A DNA stretch of 64,000 nt from CAWGCA01 sp963820955. GTDB lineage: Bacteria > Pseudomonadota > Gammaproteobacteria > Chromatiales > Chromatiaceae. A program made the position numbers and the translations under genes. The stretch covers positions 1-64,000 of the forward strand of contig CAWGCA010000042.1 in assembly GCA_963820955.1 (NCBI GenBank). Direction: 5' to 3'. Shown piece after piece: positions 53,204 through 62,719 of this stretch (position 1 is the stretch's first letter; each line of letters begins with the position of its first letter). The notes beneath the pieces were generated by a model. That model was not told where the DNA came from. It did no database searches and was given only the letters and a program-made list of their open reading frames with translations.

Positions 53204-54178
53204 CTATTCTCCCAACAGCGGGTTGGCCTGGAGATCGGCATGGTATGAAGAGCGCACCATCGGTCCGCTGGCGACGCTGGAAAACCCCAGTGTCTCGGCC
53301 AGTTCGCCCAGTCGGTCGAACTCCTGCGGCTCAACGAATCTGGTCACCGGCAGGTGTTCGCGGCTTGGCTGGAGATACTGCCCCAGAGTCAGCATGTTGC
53401 AGCCGTGGCTCCTCAGGTCTCGCATCACCTGCGCTACCTCCGCCAGTTCCTCCCCAAGGCCGAGCATCAATCCGGACTTGGTCTGTACTCTGGGGTGTAA
53501 TTGTTTGAAACGTCGGAGCAGGGTGAGCGATTCCCGATAATCAGCCCCAGGTCGTGTCTTGCGATAGAGGCGTGGGACGGTCTCGAGATTGTGATTAAAG
53601 ACATCGGGCGGGTGGTCGGCAAACTGCGCCAGTGCGAGCTCAACACGGCCCTGGAAGTCGGGGACCAGGATTTCGATCCGGGTGGCGGGGTTGGTTTCAC
53701 GCAGGGCCCGGATGCAGGCGGCGTAGTGGCCGGCGCCGCCGTCGCGCAGGTCATCTCGGTCGACCGAGGTGATCACTACATAACGCAGCTTCATCGCCTG
53801 TATCGCCGTGGCCAGTTGCGCTGGTTCCTCAGCGTTCAGGAGCTGGGGTTTGCCGTGGGCCACGTCGCAGAAGGGGCAGCGACGGGTGCAGATATCGCCC
53901 ATGATCATGAAGGTGGCGGTTCCCTTGGAGAAGCACTCTCCCAGGTTGGGGCAGGCCGCCTCCTCACAGACCGAGCTGAGCTTGCCCTGGCGCAGGATGC
54001 GTTTTATACGGGTTACCTGCTCACCACTTGGGAGCCTGGCCCGAATCCAGGCCGGTTTGCGCGGGGTGCTTGAGGTCGGCTCCACTTTCACCGGGATGCG
54101 GGCGACCTTGCTGCTGCCCCGTTGGTGGGTATCCGGGGTGGAGCGGGAAGGGGCGCCATAGTTTTTCGGGTCATTCAT
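53204..54178 (-). CDS. lipA: Lipoyl synthase
   Basis: This 324-residue radical-SAM enzyme shows both cluster motifs: the auxiliary set CEEAACPNLGEC near residue 68 and the radical-SAM CTRRCPFC near residue 97. It inserts two sulfurs into octanoylated proteins. It overlaps lipB by 8 bases. Length matches E. coli LipA (321). Confidence 0.97.
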   Translation of the reverse strand: MNDPKNYGAPSRSTPDTHQRGSSKVARIPVKVEPTSSTPRKPAWIRARLPSGEQVTRIKRILRQGKLSSVCEEAACPNLGECFSKGTATFMIMGDICTRRCPFCDVAHGKPQLLNAEEPAQLATAIQAMKLRYVVITSVDRDDLRDGGAGHYAACIRALRETNPATRIEILVPDFQGRVELALAQFADHPPDVFNHNLETVPRLYRKTRPGADYRESLTLLRRFKQLHPRVQTKSGLMLGLGEELAEVAQVMRDLRSHGCNMLTLGQYLQPSREHLPVTRFVEPQEFDRLGELAETLGFSSVASGPMVRSSYHADLQANPLLGE

Positions 54179-54827
54179 GGGCTGTTTCCGGGGATCTGCC
54201 GTTGTCGGGATTGTAGCCCAGAAGCAGATCCAACTGACAGCGCAGGTCCTGGCCCACCTGGTTCAGATCCCCGGGGCCTTTCTCATCGATCAGTTGTGTC
54301 ACCTCAAGCCCTGGATAGCCGCAGGGGTCGATGCGCCGGAAGGGCGCCAGATCCATGTTGACGTTCAGACTGAGGCCGTGATAACTGCAGCCGCGGCGGA
54401 CCCGCAGACCGAGGGAGGCGATCTTGCGCGCCGCGACATAGACCCCGGGGGCATCCGGTCGGGCCTCGGCTTGGATGCCGTAGGATCCAAGCAGTCCGAT
54501 CACCGCCTGTTCCATCAGGGATACCAGCTGTCGCACCCCGAGTCGCCGTCGGCGTAGATCGACCAGCAGGTACAATATCAGTTGTCCTGGTCCGTGATAG
54601 GTGATCTGCCCCCCCCGGTCCACCTGTAGCAGCGGTATCTCCCCCGGGTCGAGCAGGTGTTCCCGCCGACCTGCTTGTCCCAGGGTGAAGACGGGTGGGT
54701 GTTGCAATAGCCAGATTTCATCTGGCGTATCCGGGGTTCTCCGGTCGGTGAAGTCTTGCATCTGGTGCCATACCGGCTCGTATTCCCGCAGGCCCAGGCA
54801 ACGATGCACGATGGTAGTTTGGCTCAC
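54171..54827 (-). CDS. lipB: Octanoyltransferase LipB
   Basis: This 218-residue protein has the LipB segments HPPVFTLGQAGRREHLL near residue 44, GGQITYHGPGQLILYLLVDLRR near residue 71, and the catalytic-lysine region ARKIASLGLRVRRGCSYHGLSLNVN near residue 133. It moves the octanoyl group from acyl-carrier protein to target proteins for lipoylation by LipA, encoded next. Confidence 0.96.
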   Translation of the reverse strand: MSQTTIVHRCLGLREYEPVWHQMQDFTDRRTPDTPDEIWLLQHPPVFTLGQAGRREHLLDPGEIPLLQVDRGGQITYHGPGQLILYLLVDLRRRRLGVRQLVSLMEQAVIGLLGSYGIQAEARPDAPGVYVAARKIASLGLRVRRGCSYHGLSLNVNMDLAPFRRIDPCGYPGLEVTQLIDEKGPGDLNQVGQDLRCQLDLLLGYNPDNGRSPETAHE

Positions 54828-54842
54828 TCGGGAAGGCAGGTA

Positions 54843-55112
54843 TCAGAGGCTCATCAGGACCCGTTCGTGGTCCGTCAGCGCCTGATAGATCGCATCCAGC
54901 TGCCGCTTACTGGTGGCCTGGAAAGTGACTGTCACGGAGAGGTATTTGCCGCCGCTGCTGGTGCGGGTTCTGACCGCCCCTTCCCCCAGATCGGGCACTT
55001 GCTGGCGGACGATGTCGAAAACCAGGGCATCGAAATCAGGGGCCGTCAGCCCCATCGCCTTGACTGAGTATTCGCAGGGAAACTCCAGCAGGGTCTCTGG
55101 TTCATCCGCCAT
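54843..55112 (-). CDS. ybeD: YbeD-family (DUF493) protein
   Basis: This 89-residue protein has the ACT-like YbeD fold with LLEFPCEYSVKAMG near residue 8 and SSGGKYLSVTVTFQA near residue 50. Its molecular role is unsettled; it is regularly found beside lipB, which lies 15 bases downstream here. Confidence 0.93.
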   Translation of the reverse strand: MADEPETLLEFPCEYSVKAMGLTAPDFDALVFDIVRQQVPDLGEGAVRTRTSSGGKYLSVTVTFQATSKRQLDAIYQALTDHERVLMSL

Positions 55113-55160
55113 GTGTTATGAAACTCCGCGTGGTGATGCCGGATGGCGCTGGGTCATTGA

Positions 55161-56048
55161 TCACAGCACCTCACCGGCGCGTATCTGCTCTTTGTAGTCT
55201 TCGAACAGCCCCCGTATTCGGTGCCAGACCGGCCCGGGCACACCCGCGCCTATCGGTTTATCGTTGAGGCGAGTTACAGGGATCACCTCTTTAGTGGAGC
55301 TGGTAAGCCAGATTTCATCAGCCTCGGCCAGATCACTCTCGGGGACGTCGGCCAGCCGCAGGGAGATGCCATGAGCTTGTGCCAGCTCGATCACCAGGTC
55401 GCGGGTTACACCGGGCAACAGGAGGGAACTGTTCGGTGGGGTTGTGAGTAGCCCGTCTTTGACCGTGAATAGATTGCTGGCGGCCCCCTCATAGGCGCAG
55501 CCGCCGCGGATGAGTATGGCTTCCGCCGCACCGACTTCGACCGCCTGTTGCCGCAGCAGGACGTTACCCAGCAGGGCGATCGCCTTGACGTGGCAGAGAT
55601 GCCAACGGATGTCGGGCAGCGTAATCGCGCTAGCACCCTGCGCTATCAGGTCGGTCGGCTGGGCCGCCGGACAGGTCATGGCGAAGGTGGTTGCTTTCAG
55701 CTTCGGGGGGAAACTATGGTCGCGCTTTTGCGCCGCGCCCCGGGTGATCTGCAGATAGACAGAAAAATCAGCGCTCGCGTCCGTCGGCAGCAGGCGGTTC
55801 AAGATAGCCTGCCACTCGGCATGAGAAAAAGGATTCTGCATCAGAATGGCTTCCAGGCTTCGGTCCAGCCGTGCCATATGCTGTTCCAGCCTGAACAGGC
55901 GGCCTGCGTAGACCGGTATTACCTCGTAGACCCCATCACCAAACAGAAACCCCCGGTCCAGAACAGAGATTTTTGCCTGCTCCAGTGGCAGATATTCACC
56001 ATTGAGATAGACATTGGTCGTCGCGCTGTTCATGCCATTATCACTCAT
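55161..56048 (-). CDS. dat: D-amino-acid aminotransferase (class IV PLP enzyme)
   Basis: This 295-residue protein has class IV aminotransferase features: FLFGDGVYEVIPVY near residue 35, the PLP-lysine segment CHVKAIALLGNVL near residue 154, GCAYEGAASNLF near residue 190, and LTSSTKEVIPVT near residue 249. It converts D-alanine and 2-oxoglutarate to D-glutamate and pyruvate, or related exchanges. It overlaps dacA by 4 bases, so it could supply or recycle D-amino acids near murein enzymes. Confidence 0.88.
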   Translation of the reverse strand: MSDNGMNSATTNVYLNGEYLPLEQAKISVLDRGFLFGDGVYEVIPVYAGRLFRLEQHMARLDRSLEAILMQNPFSHAEWQAILNRLLPTDASADFSVYLQITRGAAQKRDHSFPPKLKATTFAMTCPAAQPTDLIAQGASAITLPDIRWHLCHVKAIALLGNVLLRQQAVEVGAAEAILIRGGCAYEGAASNLFTVKDGLLTTPPNSSLLLPGVTRDLVIELAQAHGISLRLADVPESDLAEADEIWLTSSTKEVIPVTRLNDKPIGAGVPGPVWHRIRGLFEDYKEQIRAGEVL

Positions 56049-57196
56049 TCAAACCAGAGCAGCACACTGTCCTTGGCGGTCTGCAGAATCCCCCCCTCGT
56101 CAACCCCTTCCAGGGCGATAAGGGGTACCTCCCTCACCAGATCCTGGTTCAGGGTAATTCGGACCCGGCCCAGTTCCTGACCTTTTGTTACCGGGGCCAT
56201 TAAGCGGGGATCGATACTCATTCCCGCCTTCAGGTTCTTGTACTGGCGGCGTGGAATGGTGATGTAGAGCTCTTGATTCAAGCCCAGCGCCACGTTTTCC
56301 TTGGCGCCTTTCCACACCCTGGCACGATTTAGAACTTCTCCCGCGCCATAGAGTCGATGGGTTTCAAAAAAACGGAAGCCGTAATTCAACATCGACATAC
56401 TCTCTTTGGCCCGGGCGTTTTCACTGCTGGTCCCCATCACTACAGAGATGAGGCGCATACCCTCTTTTTTTGCCGAGGCCACCAGGCAGTAACCGGCCGC
56501 CTCGGTATGGCCTGTCTTGACGCCGTCGACGGCATCGTCGCGCCACAGCAGTTTGTTTCGGTTGTATTGTGTAATTCCGTTGAAACTGAACTCCTTCACC
56601 GCATACCATTGATAATACTCAGGGAACTCCTGGATAGTGGCGGCCGACACAAGGGCAATGTCCCGCGCCGTAGTGTAGTGGTCTTCGGCGGGCAGGCCTG
56701 TACTGTTGACGAAGTGTGTGTTGATCATGCCCAGCCGCTGGGCATGCTCGTTCATCAGGTTGGCGAAGGTCTCTTCACTGCCGGCGACATGTTCGGCCAG
56801 GGCGACACTGGCATCGTTGCCCGACTGGATAATCATTCCTTCCAGCAATTGCTGCACGGAGACCCTTTTGTCGACCTCGATGAACATGCGGGAGCCCGGG
56901 GTGCGCCATGCCTTTTCGCTCACCAGCACCTGGTCCTGCAAACCGATGTTTCCCTCTGTCAGTTCCCTCATCACCACATAGGCGGTCATGATTTTGGTCA
57001 GACTGGCTGGTTCCAGCCGTTGATCCGCATTGCTTTCATCCAACACATGGCCGCTGTTGAAATCGATCAGCAAATGGCCGCTGGCGGCGATCTGCGGCGG
57101 GGCGGGAATCGGCACCTCGGCCGAGACGGTGCTGAACAGGAGTGATGCCAGCAGCAGGCCGGCAAGCGATAACAATCGATGAAAACAGGCGGACAC
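56045..57196 (-). CDS. dacA: D-alanyl-D-alanine carboxypeptidase, PBP5/6 family
   Basis: This 383-residue protein has a signal peptide, the SLTK active-site motif (residue about 65), SGNDAS near residue 125 and the KTGHTEAAG motif near residue 226, followed by the C-terminal beta domain and a final amphipathic helix for membrane anchoring. It trims pentapeptide stems of murein. It is in the rodA-mltB-rlpA-dacA run typical of gammaproteobacteria. Confidence 0.95.
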   Translation of the reverse strand: MSACFHRLLSLAGLLLASLLFSTVSAEVPIPAPPQIAASGHLLIDFNSGHVLDESNADQRLEPASLTKIMTAYVVMRELTEGNIGLQDQVLVSEKAWRTPGSRMFIEVDKRVSVQQLLEGMIIQSGNDASVALAEHVAGSEETFANLMNEHAQRLGMINTHFVNSTGLPAEDHYTTARDIALVSAATIQEFPEYYQWYAVKEFSFNGITQYNRNKLLWRDDAVDGVKTGHTEAAGYCLVASAKKEGMRLISVVMGTSSENARAKESMSMLNYGFRFFETHRLYGAGEVLNRARVWKGAKENVALGLNQELYITIPRRQYKNLKAGMSIDPRLMAPVTKGQELGRVRITLNQDLVREVPLIALEGVDEGGILQTAKDSVLLWFE

Positions 57197-57218
57197 GGTT
57201 TGTCTGCTCCTTTGGACT

Positions 57219-58046
57219 CTAGTGTGGTTTCAAACCAGGTTGTTCGATGACGACATGCAGATTCTGGATCCCCAGGTCTGCAAGCTGCAGGCTGAGGTTG
57301 TCCACCTGCTCGACGGTGGGGAGCGGACCGACCTGGACCCGGAACAATTTATTCCCATCCCGGTCGGTCTGCTGGATACGAATAGTACGGCTGAGGTTCT
57401 GTTCCAGTCTCTGACGCAGACGGTGGGCGTTGTGATGACTGGAGAACGCACCTACCTGGATGAACAGGTCCGGCGATCGTTCATGGTCAGGCTCCGCATT
57501 GAGCTGCGATGGCGGAGGAGGGGAGGGCGATGCCGGATCGATGGTGTGAACCTCAACCAGGCCGGTACCCTCAGCCAGGATACCGAGTTTGGTTGCCGCG
57601 GCATAGGAGAGATCGATGATGCGGTTGGCGTGAAAGGGGCCCCGGTCATTGACTTTTACTACCGCGCTGCGGCCATTACGCAGATTGGTTACCCGGACAT
57701 AGGTTGGCAGTGGGAGCTGTTTGTGGGCGGCGGTCATGGCGTACATGTCGTAGGGCTCTCCGCTACTGGTGCGTCGGCCGTGAAATTTGGTGCCATACCA
57801 GGAGGCGATACCCTGTTCGCGATAGCCGTAGCTGCTGTCCATCACCTCATAGCGCTTGCCGAAGACGGCATAGGAATCCGGGTTTCCGTAGCGGCTTCGA
57901 GGTTCCACCTTGGGTACTGCATCGGCAATCTGACCAGGATCGAGCCGGCGGCCGGGGGCGCTGTCGGATACCAGCGGCGGCGGAGTGGTAGAGCAACCCG
58001 CAAGCAGTGTGATCAGGGCCAGTGGGATGCCGCTTCGTTTAATCAA
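57219..58046 (-). CDS. rlpA: Septal-ring lytic transglycosylase RlpA lipoprotein
   Basis: This 275-residue protein has a lipobox (LLAGC), a double-psi beta-barrel domain (ASWYGTKFHGRRTSSGE, near residue 82; TYVRVTNLRNGRSAVVKVND, near residue 115) and a SPOR domain at residues about 195-268 (FIQVGAFSSHHNAHRLRQRL). It cleaves denuded glycan strands at the septum. It overlaps the mltB start by 8 bases. Confidence 0.94.
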   Translation of the reverse strand: MIKRSGIPLALITLLAGCSTTPPPLVSDSAPGRRLDPGQIADAVPKVEPRSRYGNPDSYAVFGKRYEVMDSSYGYREQGIASWYGTKFHGRRTSSGEPYDMYAMTAAHKQLPLPTYVRVTNLRNGRSAVVKVNDRGPFHANRIIDLSYAAATKLGILAEGTGLVEVHTIDPASPSPPPPSQLNAEPDHERSPDLFIQVGAFSSHHNAHRLRQRLEQNLSRTIRIQQTDRDGNKLFRVQVGPLPTVEQVDNLSLQLADLGIQNLHVVIEQPGLKPH

Positions 58047-59073
58047 CGGGCTTCTCCCCTGCCCGTCTCTGTCGCAGGATTTCCTGGCTCAATTGATACA
58101 CCGCCATCGCATAGAGGTTGCTGTGATTGTAGCGCGTGATGACGTAGAAATTGTGCAGTCCGAGCCAGTACTCCGGACCCTCCTCCCCTTCCAGCAGGAT
58201 CAGTGAGCTGAGGGCATCAACCGGCAGCGCCTGTTCCGGCTGGATACCGGCGCGTTGTAACTCCGCAATGGTGGTGGCAGGCTTCATGCCCGCCTCCAGA
58301 TAACGCTGATGGCGGTTGCTGGTGGCCCTGGCCCGGCTGGTGATGGGGTCGCCGGGCCGCCACTTGTGCTGTTTGAAATAGGCGGCCACGCTGCCAATGA
58401 CATCGGTGTTGTTAAGCAATAGGTCGCGGCGGCCATCACCATCGAAATCGACCGCGTAGCTGCGGTAACTGCTCGGGATGAACTGGGGCATCCCCATGGC
58501 CCCGGCATAGGATCCTTTTGCGGTCTGTATGTCCAACTCCTCTTCCCGTGACAGCAGCAGAAATTCTTCCAACTGGCGGCGAAAAAATTTAGCGCGTTTC
58601 GGGTAACCGAAGGCCAGGGTGCTCAGGGAATCCAGCACCGGATATTTTCCACTGTGGGTCCCGTAGCGAGTTTCCACCCCTATGATGGCGACAATGATTT
58701 CCGGTGGTACGCCATATTCATTCTCGGCCTGTTCCAGCAGTGCCTGGTTGTTGTTCCAGAACAGGACGCCTTCGCGGGCTCGATCAGGGGTGACGAAGAT
58801 TGGCCGGTACTGGCTCCAGGGTTTGGCTTCGGCCGGGCGGCTGATGGCGTCGACGATATTCTGGCGATATTCCGCGCCCTGCATCAGTTGCCGCAGCCAA
58901 CTTCGATCGAACCCGTGTTTAGCCGACATCTCCAGGACAAAGGCCTCTTTATCCGCATCGAAACCGGCTGGTTTGGTGGCGATCGCTGTGCAGGCATAGA
59001 GCAGGCCTGCGGCGAGCCATACCAGGGTTGACCGGCTCAGCACGTTAGATCTCATCGATTTCTCACTCCTCAT
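58039..59073 (-). CDS. mltB: Membrane-bound lytic murein transglycosylase B
   Basis: This 344-residue protein has an N-terminal signal segment with a cysteine (LLYACTA) that could be a lipobox. The catalytic glutamate is in IIGVETRYGT near residue 152, with AGAMGMPQFIPSSYR near residue 203 and DFDGDGRRDLLLNNTDVIGSVA near residue 221. It cuts the murein glycan, releasing anhydro-muropeptides. It overlaps rodA by 4 bases. Confidence 0.93.
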   Translation of the reverse strand: MRSEKSMRSNVLSRSTLVWLAAGLLYACTAIATKPAGFDADKEAFVLEMSAKHGFDRSWLRQLMQGAEYRQNIVDAISRPAEAKPWSQYRPIFVTPDRAREGVLFWNNNQALLEQAENEYGVPPEIIVAIIGVETRYGTHSGKYPVLDSLSTLAFGYPKRAKFFRRQLEEFLLLSREEELDIQTAKGSYAGAMGMPQFIPSSYRSYAVDFDGDGRRDLLLNNTDVIGSVAAYFKQHKWRPGDPITSRARATSNRHQRYLEAGMKPATTIAELQRAGIQPEQALPVDALSSLILLEGEEGPEYWLGLHNFYVITRYNHSNLYAMAVYQLSQEILRQRRAGEKPVD

Positions 59074-60209
59074 GTTGGCAATAGCTTTCGGTGGGTATGA
59101 ATGGACATCAGGATACCGAAACCGGCCATGATGGTCACCAGCGAGGTGCCGCCGAAGCTGATCAGCGGCAGTGGTACTCCTACCACAGGCAGGATGCCGA
59201 TCACCATACCGACATTCACAAACAGATAGAAGAAGAACACCAGCGTCAGTGAGCCCGCCAGCAGGCGGCCATAGGTGTCCTGGGCGCGGGCGGCGATATA
59301 CAGCCCGCGTAAGATGATGAAGAGGTAGATGCTCAACAGCAGCAGGATGCCGGTGAAACCGAACTCTTCTGATAGCACGGCGAAAATGAAATCAGTGGTC
59401 CGTTCGGGCAGAAACTCGAGATGGGATTGGGTGCCATTCAACCAGCCCTTGCCGTAGAGTCCACCCGAACCGACGGCGATCTTAGACTGGATGATATGAT
59501 AACCGGTGCCTAAGGGGTCTCGCTCGGGGTCAAGCAAGGTGAGTACCCGATCGCGTTGATAGTCGCGCATGCCCCATTGCCAGACGATCCAACCGGTGGG
59601 AATGGCGGTCAGGATCATGCCGCCAATGAAACGCCAGCTCAGACCAGCGAGAAACAGCACGAAGATACCGGCGCTTGCCACCAGCAGGGATGTCCCAAGG
59701 TCCGGTTGCCTGGCGATCAGCAGGACTGGCACAATGATCATCAGTCCGGCTCCGGCCAGGCGTTTCCAATGAGGCGGAAGGGTTTTTTCAGCCACAAACC
59801 AGGCGATCATCATCGGCACCGCCAGTTTGGTGATTTCCGAAGGCTGAAAACGGAACAGACCCAGGTCCAGCCAGCGCTGGGCCCCTTTGCCTACCTGTCC
59901 GACCAGTAGTACGGCCAGCAGCAGCAGTACGCCGGCCCCAAACAGCCAGGGCGACCAGCGACGAAGACTGGCCGGTGGGATCTGCGCCATCACAAACATT
60001 GCGACAAAGGCCGCGCCCAGACGGATCAGTTGGCCCCGTATCTGCGCCATATCCTGGCCGCTGGCGCTATAGAGTACCACCAGGCCGAATCCACAGAGCA
60101 GGATCAGCCCGGTCAGCAGTGGCAGATCCAGGTGCAGGTCGGCGAGCAGACCCTCGGCCCGGGTGGGGTTGGATTCGCGCAGTCCGCTTGGTTGATATAC
60201 TCGGCTCAC
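59070..60209 (-). CDS. rodA: Rod shape-determining SEDS glycosyltransferase RodA
   Basis: This 379-residue protein has about ten hydrophobic helices and SEDS motifs RWLDLGLFRFQPSEITKLA near residue 112, KIAVGSGGLYGKGW near residue 243 and FLPERTTDFIFAVLSEEFG near residue 265. It polymerises lipid II with PBP2, encoded just upstream and overlapping by 4 bases. Confidence 0.96.
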   Translation of the reverse strand: MSRVYQPSGLRESNPTRAEGLLADLHLDLPLLTGLILLCGFGLVVLYSASGQDMAQIRGQLIRLGAAFVAMFVMAQIPPASLRRWSPWLFGAGVLLLLAVLLVGQVGKGAQRWLDLGLFRFQPSEITKLAVPMMIAWFVAEKTLPPHWKRLAGAGLMIIVPVLLIARQPDLGTSLLVASAGIFVLFLAGLSWRFIGGMILTAIPTGWIVWQWGMRDYQRDRVLTLLDPERDPLGTGYHIIQSKIAVGSGGLYGKGWLNGTQSHLEFLPERTTDFIFAVLSEEFGFTGILLLLSIYLFIILRGLYIAARAQDTYGRLLAGSLTLVFFFYLFVNVGMVIGILPVVGVPLPLISFGGTSLVTIMAGFGILMSIHTHRKLLPT

Positions 60210-62050
60210 GGGGTCTGTTTCAACAGGTAGTGATCCATGATCACGCGGGCAATGGGGGCAGCCACGGAACCGCCATGGCCGCCATTCTCTACGATCACCG
60301 CCACTGCGATCATCGGTTCCTCCACCGGGGCAAAGGCAATGAAGAGGGCGTGATCGCGCATCTTCTCAGGCACTTCATCCTCTTCGTACTTTTCATCCTG
60401 CTTTACTGTGAAGACCTGGGCGGTACCGGTCTTTCCGGCGATTCGATACTGCTCGCTTCTGATCCGCTTGGCAGTGCCTCGGGGATTCTCGATAACCTGA
60501 GTCATAGCTTCTACCACATCATCCCAGTGCCCGGGACTGGTCTGTGGTAGCAGCAATGTATTCGCCGGCTCAAGGTCGCCAGCCGGATCCTCTTCACTCG
60601 TCTCGATGCGTTCTACCACCCGCGGCGTGATCCGTTTCCCTCTGGCCGCGAGGGTTGCCGTGGCATGGGCCAATTGCAGGGGGGTGCTGAGGAAATAGCC
60701 CTGACCTATGCCCGTGATCAGCGTTTCTCCCGGATACCAGGAAGCGTTGCGATTGCGTTTTTTCCACTCTCGAGAGGGCAGCAGTCCGGGTCGCTCACCG
60801 GTGATGTCGACGCCGGTTTTCTGACCGAAACCGAAGTGGCTGAGAAAGCCGTGCAGGCGGTCGATACCCAGTTGATGGGCCAGATCGTAGAAGTAGACAT
60901 CGCAGGACTGAATGATCGCATCAGGCAGGTCCATAGCGCCATGTCCGCCCCGTTTCCAGTCCCGGTATCGATGGGAGTGGCCGGGCAGTCGGTAGAAGCC
61001 GGGGCAGTAGTTTTTGTGGGTGATATCGATAACGCCGGTCTCCAGGCCGGCCAGGCCGATAAAGGGTTTAACCGTCGAGCCAGGCGGATACTGGCCTTTA
61101 AGGGCGCGGTTGAACAGCGGTTTGTCTTCAGAGCCCTGCAGTGCGCGGTAGATAGCAGGGGCGATGCCCTCCACGAACAGATTGGGATCGAACCCTGGTT
61201 TGCTGACCAGGGCAAGTATCTGACCGGTCTGAGGATCGATCGCCACGGCTGCCCCGTTGTGATCGCCAAAGGCATCCATAGCCACTTGCTGCAGTGCGGC
61301 ATCGAGGGAAAGATGGATGCTCTTGCCCGGCAGGGGAGACTGGCTTTGCAGGACACGAATAACCCTGCCAAGGGCATTGACCTCCACTTGCTGAGATCCG
61401 ACCTGACCGTGAAGCAACCTTTCGTAGGTTTTTTCCACTCCGGTCTTTCCGATGTGGCTGCTCCCTGCATAGGCGGAGTTGTCGATCACTTGCAGTTCCT
61501 GCTGGTTGATTCTCCCCACATAGCCCAGAACGTGGGCGGTCTTCTCTCCTAACGGATAGTCTCGCAGTAGTTTTGCCTTGATCTCCGCCCCGGGGAAACG
61601 GTGGCGATTGACCGAAAAACGCGCCACCTCCTGTTCATCCAGGCGCATCCGAATCGGGATGCTGTCGAAACGCCGCCGCTGTTTGCGCAGCAGTTCGAAA
61701 CGCTCAAGATCGCTGTCAGCGATGGCCACGATCTGTCCCAGTTGCTGTAGAGTCCATTCCATATCAACCACCCGTTCCGGTGTGATCTCGAGGCTATGGG
61801 TGGGGAGGTTTTGCGCCAGAATGACGCCGTTGCGGTCGTATATCAGTCCTCGCGTGGGGGGCAGGGGCACGATCTTGACCCGATTATCCTGAGACAGGGT
61901 GGTGAAGTGACTGTGATCGCGTATCTGCAGGTCTGTCAATCGCAGTACCAGCACCAACAGCAATAGAAATACCCCGGCAGCCGCAGTCAAGGCGCGGTAG
62001 CGAAACAGGCGACTCTCGAATAGATAATCTTTTAACGTGATCTGAGGCAT
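60206..62050 (-). CDS. mrdA: Penicillin-binding protein 2
   Basis: This 614-residue class B PBP has one N-terminal membrane anchor, an N-terminal pedestal, and a transpeptidase domain with the STVK (PPGSTVKPF, near residue 325), SCD (QSCDVYF, near residue 385) and KTGT (AGKTGTAQVF, near residue 540) motifs. It crosslinks murein during elongation with RodA. Confidence 0.97.
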   Translation of the reverse strand: MPQITLKDYLFESRLFRYRALTAAAGVFLLLLVLVLRLTDLQIRDHSHFTTLSQDNRVKIVPLPPTRGLIYDRNGVILAQNLPTHSLEITPERVVDMEWTLQQLGQIVAIADSDLERFELLRKQRRRFDSIPIRMRLDEQEVARFSVNRHRFPGAEIKAKLLRDYPLGEKTAHVLGYVGRINQQELQVIDNSAYAGSSHIGKTGVEKTYERLLHGQVGSQQVEVNALGRVIRVLQSQSPLPGKSIHLSLDAALQQVAMDAFGDHNGAAVAIDPQTGQILALVSKPGFDPNLFVEGIAPAIYRALQGSEDKPLFNRALKGQYPPGSTVKPFIGLAGLETGVIDITHKNYCPGFYRLPGHSHRYRDWKRGGHGAMDLPDAIIQSCDVYFYDLAHQLGIDRLHGFLSHFGFGQKTGVDITGERPGLLPSREWKKRNRNASWYPGETLITGIGQGYFLSTPLQLAHATATLAARGKRITPRVVERIETSEEDPAGDLEPANTLLLPQTSPGHWDDVVEAMTQVIENPRGTAKRIRSEQYRIAGKTGTAQVFTVKQDEKYEEDEVPEKMRDHALFIAFAPVEEPMIAVAVIVENGGHGGSVAAPIARVIMDHYLLKQTP

Positions 62051-62230
62051 GGAAGCGCAGTCACTCGCCGTTAAAAAACAGGTAGAGGGTTAATCGCATA
62101 TCGAGTTGGTAGTCTATAAGCTGCCGATTCGAACTGGCTATGGGTTGTGGTTGAAAGTTGTTCTGTTACGACCTTTTATCGTAAGGATCGTAGCTGATAA
62201 CTCAGATGCTAAAGGATTATCCGTCAATTG

Positions 62231-62719
62231 CTAACTGACCTGAAATCTTCGGCGCAGATCGCGCAGGATAATAAATAGCCAGGGCCAGAGCAGCATACCG
62301 ACCAGGGGTGGAGCCCAGAACAGCAATGGCGGGGCAGGCTGTCCTACTGCCCCCATCACCCAGAGTTGCAGCAGTTTTTCGATCAGCAGCAGAACCAGGA
62401 CTGTCAGTGATTGCTGCCAAAGCGGGAACAACCTGAGCCGCTGATGCATTTTGAGGGTAATGAATGCGATCAGGGATAGGGCCAGCGCATGCTGTCCAAG
62501 CAGAGTCCCGGTGATCACATCGACAATGATTCCAGTCAGCCAGCCAATACCCACCCCTACCCGCTGCGGGGTGGCCATGGTCCAGTAAATCAGTACCAGC
62601 GTGTACCACTGAGGGCGGTAGATGCGGACCCACTCGGGGAGGGGTAGCACCGTAAGCAGCAGAGACAGCAGAATGCTGAGCGCGATGATCAGGCCCCCGC
62701 GGCGAGGCGACAGGGTCAC
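62231..62719 (-). CDS. mreD: Rod shape-determining protein MreD
   Basis: This 162-residue protein has about five membrane spans and the MreD pattern RPQWYTLVLIYW near residue 34 and GIGWLTGIIVDVITGTLLGQHAL near residues 56-78. It is a scaffold of the elongasome. It overlaps mreC by 4 bases and lies 180 bases upstream of mrdA, in which I see no other gene. Confidence 0.93.
   Translation of the reverse strand: MTLSPRRGGLIIALSILLSLLLTVLPLPEWVRIYRPQWYTLVLIYWTMATPQRVGVGIGWLTGIIVDVITGTLLGQHALALSLIAFITLKMHQRLRLFPLWQQSLTVLVLLLIEKLLQLWVMGAVGQPAPPLLFWAPPLVGMLLWPWLFIILRDLRRRFQVS

Noticed and set aside
62051..62230. A gene in the 180-base gap between mrdA and mreD
   Set aside because: No frame with a start, ribosome-binding site and conserved sequence was seen; it appears to be spacer.
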